A DNA stretch of 8,733 bases from Rhodospirillaceae bacterium. Its GTDB lineage: Bacteria; Pseudomonadota; Alphaproteobacteria; UBA828. Every line of letters starts with the position of its first letter. The stretch's first letter is position 1. A program made the translations under genes and the position numbers. The notes beneath the pieces are model-generated. The model did no database searches. It worked only from the letters and a program-made list of their open reading frames with translations, and was not told where the DNA came from. Of the stretch, positions 5,208 through 8,733 are shown piece by piece. The DNA lies in the NCBI GenBank assembly GCA_028819955.1, contig JAPPKP010000398.1, forward strand, positions 1 through 8,733, in the 5' to 3' direction.

Positions 5208-6149
5208 CTAACTCCCCTTGTCCTCCTTGCGGCCGGTCGTCGTCACCAGGAAGAGACCGGCGAACATCAGGACCACCGCGCCCCAGATATAGGCCGACGG
5301 CGCCTCACCGAAGAACCATATGCCGAAGCCCATGCCAGACAGCGTGGCGATGTAGTTGACGGTCGAGAAGATCACCGGGCCGGCGCGGCGAATGACCTCG
5401 AACACCAGATAGAACGAGACGCAGTTGTTGGCCATCGCGGCGATCGTGGCGCCGTGGCCGATGCCGAATGAGCCGCCGAAGGCCCACCACTTGCCGGTCG
5501 CGGCCATCACGATGAGCACGTAGCCGGCCGACGCGAGCATCATGCCGGCCGCGAGCGGCAGCGATCCGGTCTCCTGCGGGCGCCAGCGCGCGACCAGCAC
5601 CGCGTTGACGGCATAGGAGAGCGAGGGCAGGAGCCCGAGCGCCACCCAGCCGGCCATGCCCGGCGCCGGGAGGCTCGCCTGTGGCAACAGCACCACGAGG
5701 ATGCCGGCGAGCCCCAGAAGAATGCCGCTGAAACGGAGCGCATGGAACCGATCCAGCCTGAGCGTGAGCGCCAGTGCGTAGATCATCACCGGTACCAGCG
5801 AGAGCCCGAGAGTGAGCAGACTCGCCGGCACCTTGGCCGCGAGGTAGGCGAGCAGCATGTAGGGAAAGGCGAGGTTGAGCGCGCCGGCCGAGAGGAAGAT
5901 ACGCACATGGCGAAAGTCGAAGGGCGGCAGGCGGCGCAGCGCCGCGGCCATGAGCATCAGTGCCGCGCCCCCGCCGAGCGATTGCCAGAACACGTAGGGC
6001 AGGAAGGGCACGCCGTCGTCCACAGCGAAGCGGTTGAGCGAGATCGCCAGCGCGAAGGAGACGCCTAGGGCGAAGAGCATTCCGATCGTGAGGGGGCTCC
6101 GGCCGGCGGCGGGTCCGGACATCTCCGCAGGCCGCGGATCGTCGGGCAT
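5208..6149 (-). CDS. EamA/DMT family permease
   Basis: A 313-residue inner-membrane protein of the drug/metabolite transporter superfamily with the usual duplicated EamA layout. Ten hydrophobic helices are visible at roughly 20-40, 49-70, 82-103, 106-128, 137-156, 165-186, 197-216, 228-252, 259-280 and 285-305. The end of the first half carries the family's typical LLTLGLSLVPVMIYALAL (111-128) segment, the second half the matching VIFSTVNYIATLSGMGFG (259-276) and FFGEAPSAYIWGA (279-291). It probably exports or imports a small metabolite; the substrate cannot be inferred from sequence. ATG at 6149 is supported by GAGAGG 8 nt upstream. The gene is divergent from gcdH over 82 bp and convergent with mucR over 19 bp. 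Length is normal and nothing is truncated. Fold and family are secure, transport role generic. Confidence 0.92.
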   Translation of the reverse strand: MPDDPRPAEMSGPAAGRSPLTIGMLFALGVSFALAISLNRFAVDDGVPFLPYVFWQSLGGGAALMLMAAALRRLPPFDFRHVRIFLSAGALNLAFPYMLLAYLAAKVPASLLTLGLSLVPVMIYALALTLRLDRFHALRFSGILLGLAGILVVLLPQASLPAPGMAGWVALGLLPSLSYAVNAVLVARWRPQETGSLPLAAGMMLASAGYVLIVMAATGKWWAFGGSFGIGHGATIAAMANNCVSFYLVFEVIRRAGPVIFSTVNYIATLSGMGFGIWFFGEAPSAYIWGAVVLMFAGLFLVTTTGRKEDKGS

Positions 6150-6179
6150 GGGCTGGGCCTCTCGCGGGCCAGCGCAGGC

Positions 6180-6208
6180 TTGGTGCGCCTATGCCCGGAT
6201 GCTAGAAA
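6180..6208 (+). promoter_or_regulatory. Candidate promoter for gcdH
   Basis: TTGGTG (6180-6185) and TAGAAA (6203-6208) are separated by exactly 17 bp, with 3 of 6 and 4 of 6 consensus matches. The start would be near 6215, followed by AGGGGTG (6221-6227) as ribosome site 4 nt before the gcdH ATG. A weak match, listed because spacing and position fit and nothing better is visible in this 82-bp spacer. Confidence 0.35.
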
Positions 6209-6231
6209 AACGGGTCGCTCAGGGGTGAATC

Positions 6232-7446
6232 ATGGTCCAAACCGCTGCGACCGCCAAGGCCGCACCGACCCGCACGAAACCGGTATTCCAGTGGGACGAT
6301 CCGTTCCTGCTCGACGATCAGCTCAGCGAGGACGAGCGGCTGGTGCGCGACACCACCCGCGCCTACGCCCAAGAAAAGCTGATGCCGCGCATCCTCGAGG
6401 CGAACCGGCACGAGCGCTTCGACCGCGAGATCATGAACGAGATGGGCGCCCTCGGCCTCTTGGGCTCGACCATCCAGGGCTACGGTTGCGCCGGCGTGAG
6501 CTACGTCTGCTACGGCCTTGCCGCGCGGGAGGTGGAGGCAGTCGATTCCGGCTATCGCTCGGCGATGAGCGTGCAATCCAGCTTGGTGATGTATCCCATC
6601 GACGCGTATGGCACCGAGGCGCAGAAGCAGAGGTGGTTGCCGCGGCTCGCAAAGGGCGAGGCCGTAGGCTGCTTCGGACTCACCGAGCCCGATTTCGGCT
6701 CCGATCCAGGCGGCATGACGACGCGCGCCCGCCCGGTCGACGGGGGCTTCCTCCTCTCAGGCGCGAAGAACTGGATTTCCAACTCGCCCATCGCCGATGT
6801 CTTCCTGGTCTGGGCCAAGAACGACGAGGGCACGATCCGGGGCTACCTGCTCGAGAAGGGCATGAAGGGGCTGGCGGCGCCCAAGATCGAGGGCAAGTTC
6901 TCGCTACGCGCCTCGGTCACCGGCATGATCCAGATGGACGAGGTGTTCGTGCCGGTGGAGAACGAGCTTCCCGGCGCGAGCGGGCTCTCGGGGCCCTTCC
7001 GCTGCCTCAACCGGGCCCGCTACGGCATCGGCTGGGGCGCGCTCGGCGCTGCCGAGTTCTGCTGGCGCGCCGCCCGCGACTACACCATGGACCGTCGGCA
7101 GTTCGGCCGGCCGCTCGCGGCCAACCAGCTCATCCAGAAGAAGCTCGCGGACATGCAGACCGAGATCGCCATCGGCCTGCAGGCCTGCCTGCGCGTCGGC
7201 CGGCTCTTCGACGAAGGCAGGGCGACGCCCGAGATGATCTCGCTGATCAAGCGCAACTCCTGCGGCAAGGCGCTGGAGATGGCGCGCACCGCCCGCGACA
7301 TGCACGGCGGCAACGGCATCAGCGACGAGTTCCACGTGATCCGCCACGTCATGAACCTGGAGGCGGTCAACACCTACGAGGGCACCCACGACATCCACGC
7401 CCTGATCCTCGGCCGGTCGCAGACCGGCATCCAGGCTTTCGCCTGA
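6232..7446 (+). CDS. gcdH: Glutaryl-CoA dehydrogenase
   Basis: A 404-residue FAD-dependent acyl-CoA dehydrogenase that oxidises and decarboxylates glutaryl-CoA to crotonyl-CoA and CO2, passing electrons to electron-transfer flavoprotein; it acts late in lysine, hydroxylysine and tryptophan breakdown. The order is an N-terminal helical domain (about 27-145), a beta domain from [11 protein letters not shown] (148-158) with [17 protein letters not shown] (179-195), and a C-terminal helical domain with [20 protein letters not shown] (355-374). The catalytic base is E383 in [16 protein letters not shown] (380-395), a signature matching human GCDH around its Glu370. R109 in [12 protein letters not shown] (107-118) corresponds to the glutarate-binding arginine, which separates this enzyme from ordinary acyl-CoA dehydrogenases. 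Start at 6232 is supported by AGGGGTG; the full length is normal for bacterial GcdH. The expected LysR-type regulator (GcdR) and CoA-transferase are not adjacent. The next gene begins 4 bp after the stop. Very firm call. Confidence 0.97.
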   Translation: MVQTAATAKAAPTRTKPVFQWDDPFLLDDQLSEDERLVRDTTRAYAQEKLMPRILEANRHERFDREIMNEMGALGLLGSTIQGYGCAGVSYVCYGLAAREVEAVDSGYRSAMSVQSSLVMYPIDAYGTEAQKQRWLPRLAKGEAVGCFGLTEPDFGSDPGGMTTRARPVDGGFLLSGAKNWISNSPIADVFLVWAKNDEGTIRGYLLEKGMKGLAAPKIEGKFSLRASVTGMIQMDEVFVPVENELPGASGLSGPFRCLNRARYGIGWGALGAAEFCWRAARDYTMDRRQFGRPLAANQLIQKKLADMQTEIAIGLQACLRVGRLFDEGRATPEMISLIKRNSCGKALEMARTARDMHGGNGISDEFHVIRHVMNLEAVNTYEGTHDIHALILGRSQTGIQAFA

Positions 7447-7450
7447 CGCC

Positions 7451-8733
7451 ATGGCGCGGCGCGGCGGGAAGGGGCGCAAGACAAAGCTCCTGCTCGGCGC
7501 GATTGCCGACGATCTCACCGGCGCGACCGATCTCTGCAACACGCTAGTGGCGGGGGGCATGCGCACGGTCCAGGTCATCGGCGTTCCCCGTGCCGAGACC
7601 GCGGTGCCGGATGCCGATGCGGTCGTGGTGGCGCTCAAGTCGCGTACCGTGTTGCCCGCGAAGGCGGTGCGCGAGTCTCGCGCGGCGCTCGCCTGGCTCA
7701 GGAACGGTGGCGCGCGTCAGATCTTCTTCAAGTACTGCTCGACCTTCGATTCCACGCCGCGTGGCAACATTGGGCCGGTGGCCGACGCGCTGCTGGACGA
7801 TCTAGGCGCCGATCTCACCATCGCCTGCCCGGCCTTCCCGACCAACGGGCGCACCGTCTACAAGGGGCACCTCTTCGTCGGCGACGTGCTGCTCGAGAAC
7901 TCGGGCATGCGCGACCATCCGCTCACCCCGATGCGGGACTCCAATCTCGTGGCGGTGCTCGGCGCGCAGACGCCGCGTCCGGTGGGTCTGGTCGGGCATG
8001 AGACCGTGTGCAAGGGAGCCCGCGCGATCCGCCGTGCGCTCGATGGGCTGCGGGAGGCCGGCACGCGCCACGCCATCGTCGATGCCATCGCCGATAAGGA
8101 CTTGATGGCGCTCGGCGCGGCCTGCGCCGACCTGCCGTTGGTCACCGGCGGCTCCGGCGTCGCCATGGGGCTGCCGGCGAACTTTCGGGAGAGCGGCTTG
8201 CTGGGGGAGGAAGAGGAGGCCGCCAAGCTGCCTGGCGCGGCGGGCCACGCGGCGGTGATCGCCGGCAGCTGCTCGCCGGCGACGCTCGGGCAGATCGAGC
8301 ACATGGCGGCCTCCTGCCCCGCGTTCTTCGTCGATGCCGAGGCGCTCGCTGCGCGCCGGCGGGTGGCGGCGGAGGCGCTGTCCTGGGCGCGGCCCCGGCT
8401 CGCCGACGGGCCGGTGCTGATTTACGCCAGCGCCCCGCCGGCGCGGGTCAGGCGAATCCAGAAGAAGCTCGGCGCAGACAGGGCCGGCGCAATGATCGAG
8501 CGTTGCCTCGCGCGTATCGCGAAGGGCCTCGTCGATGCCGGCACAGGCCGGCTGGTGGTGGCGGGCGGCGAGACAGCGGGCGCCGTGGTCGGTGCATTGG
8601 GGGTTCAGGCGCTCCGCATCGGGGCCGAGATCGACCCCGGCGTGCCATGGACCATGAGCGTCGGCGAGCCCCGGCTCCATCTCGCGCTGAAGTCCGGCAA
8701 CTTCGGCGCGCCCGACTTCTTCACCCGCGCGTT
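7451..8733 (+). CDS. otnK: 3-oxo-tetronate kinase (OtnK-type four-carbon acid sugar kinase), 3' end cut by window
   Basis: A DUF1537-family kinase (four-carbon acid sugar kinase: N-terminal SBD_N, PF07005; C-terminal NBD_C, PF17042). OtnK members phosphorylate 3-oxo-tetronates such as 3-dehydroerythronate at C4, feeding an aldolase (OtnC) in C4 sugar-acid catabolism. Visible motifs: LLLGAIADDLTGATDL (13-28, the hallmark DDxTGA), FFKYCSTFDSTPRGNIG (about 92-108), CPAFPTNGRTVYKGHLF, VTGGSGVAMGLP (231-242), VIAGSCSPATLGQIEHM (start of the nucleotide-binding half), AGGETAGAVV (371-380), and the terminal LALKSGNFGAPDFF. About 427 codons lie inside the window, close to full family length, so only a few residues and the stop are missing. 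ATG at 7451 has no clear Shine-Dalgarno and starts 4 bp after the gcdH stop, so translation is probably coupled; the next in-frame start would lose the DDLTG motif. The symbol is by family; other members of the superfamily (for example DtnK, LtnK) act on related C4 acids, so the exact substrate is inferred. Confidence 0.87.
   Translation, partial: MARRGGKGRKTKLLLGAIADDLTGATDLCNTLVAGGMRTVQVIGVPRAETAVPDADAVVVALKSRTVLPAKAVRESRAALAWLRNGGARQIFFKYCSTFDSTPRGNIGPVADALLDDLGADLTIACPAFPTNGRTVYKGHLFVGDVLLENSGMRDHPLTPMRDSNLVAVLGAQTPRPVGLVGHETVCKGARAIRRALDGLREAGTRHAIVDAIADKDLMALGAACADLPLVTGGSGVAMGLPANFRESGLLGEEEEAAKLPGAAGHAAVIAGSCSPATLGQIEHMAASCPAFFVDAEALAARRRVAAEALSWARPRLADGPVLIYASAPPARVRRIQKKLGADRAGAMIERCLARIAKGLVDAGTGRLVVAGGETAGAVVGALGVQALRIGAEIDPGVPWTMSVGEPRLHLALKSGNFGAPDFFTRA

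Noticed and set aside
6180..7547. A 455-codon plus-strand open frame, longer than the gcdH it overlaps
   Set aside because: It is the out-of-frame shadow of gcdH, rich in Arg/Pro/Ala with no domain; gcdH in the other frame matches a well-known enzyme over its whole length.
7802..8680. A 292-codon minus-strand open frame opposite otnK
   Set aside because: Antisense frame typical of high-GC coding DNA; the otnK frame carries every family motif through the same bases.
1..8733. Signs of a mobile element, CRISPR array, toxin-antitoxin pair or defence island
   Set aside because: No transposase, integrase, direct-repeat array, tRNA or att-like duplication is visible, and every gene belongs to housekeeping, regulatory or general accessory families.

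Overview
This window looks like chromosomal DNA of a high-GC alphaproteobacterium, plausibly a Rhodospirillales- or Rhizobiales-type genome. The inference rests on a MucR/Ros-family regulator, a DinB polymerase carrying the N-terminal four-cysteine zinc knuckle typical of alphaproteobacterial orthologues, strong GC bias at third codon positions, and very long spurious antisense frames. There are no insertion sequences, tRNA or rRNA genes, CRISPR arrays, phage genes or att-like repeats. I found no convincing undescribed multi-gene system; the more interesting points are regulatory signals and protein architectures.

Layout. Nine protein genes fill almost the whole window, and the first eight alternate strand strictly. 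They are: the 5' part of dinB (-, 1-409); a DUF2268 HExxH putative metallopeptidase (+, 638-1318); an exported Cys-rich/SH3/MORN protein (-, 1323-2555); a Cupin_5/DUF985 protein (+, 2695-3114); a group II PLP-dependent decarboxylase (-, 3136-4539); a MucR/Ros regulator (+, 4697-5188); an EamA/DMT permease (-, 5208-6149); glutaryl-CoA dehydrogenase gcdH (+, 6232-7446); and a four-carbon acid-sugar kinase of the OtnK type (+, 7451 to the window end, probably only a few residues short of complete). The tail-to-tail junctions are only 4, 21 and 19 bp long. The four head-to-head spacers (228, 139, 157 and 82 bp) hold the promoters. No stretch longer than 300 bp lacks a gene.

How the genes work together. 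Only gcdH and otnK are likely co-transcribed (4-bp gap); they serve different catabolic routes, glutaryl-CoA oxidation from lysine/tryptophan breakdown and C4 sugar-acid phosphorylation. The mucR promoter is the clearest regulatory element: a perfect TTGACA -35 in an AT-rich island, with a sequence resembling the Agrobacterium Ros box between -35 and -10, suggesting autorepression. The MucR protein has a degenerate zinc site (Cys-Asp-His with Thr-Tyr where the final His would be). The divergent decarboxylase shares this spacer and may be co-controlled. dinB has a TATGAT -10 placed so that transcription would start on its GTG start codon, suggesting a leaderless mRNA.
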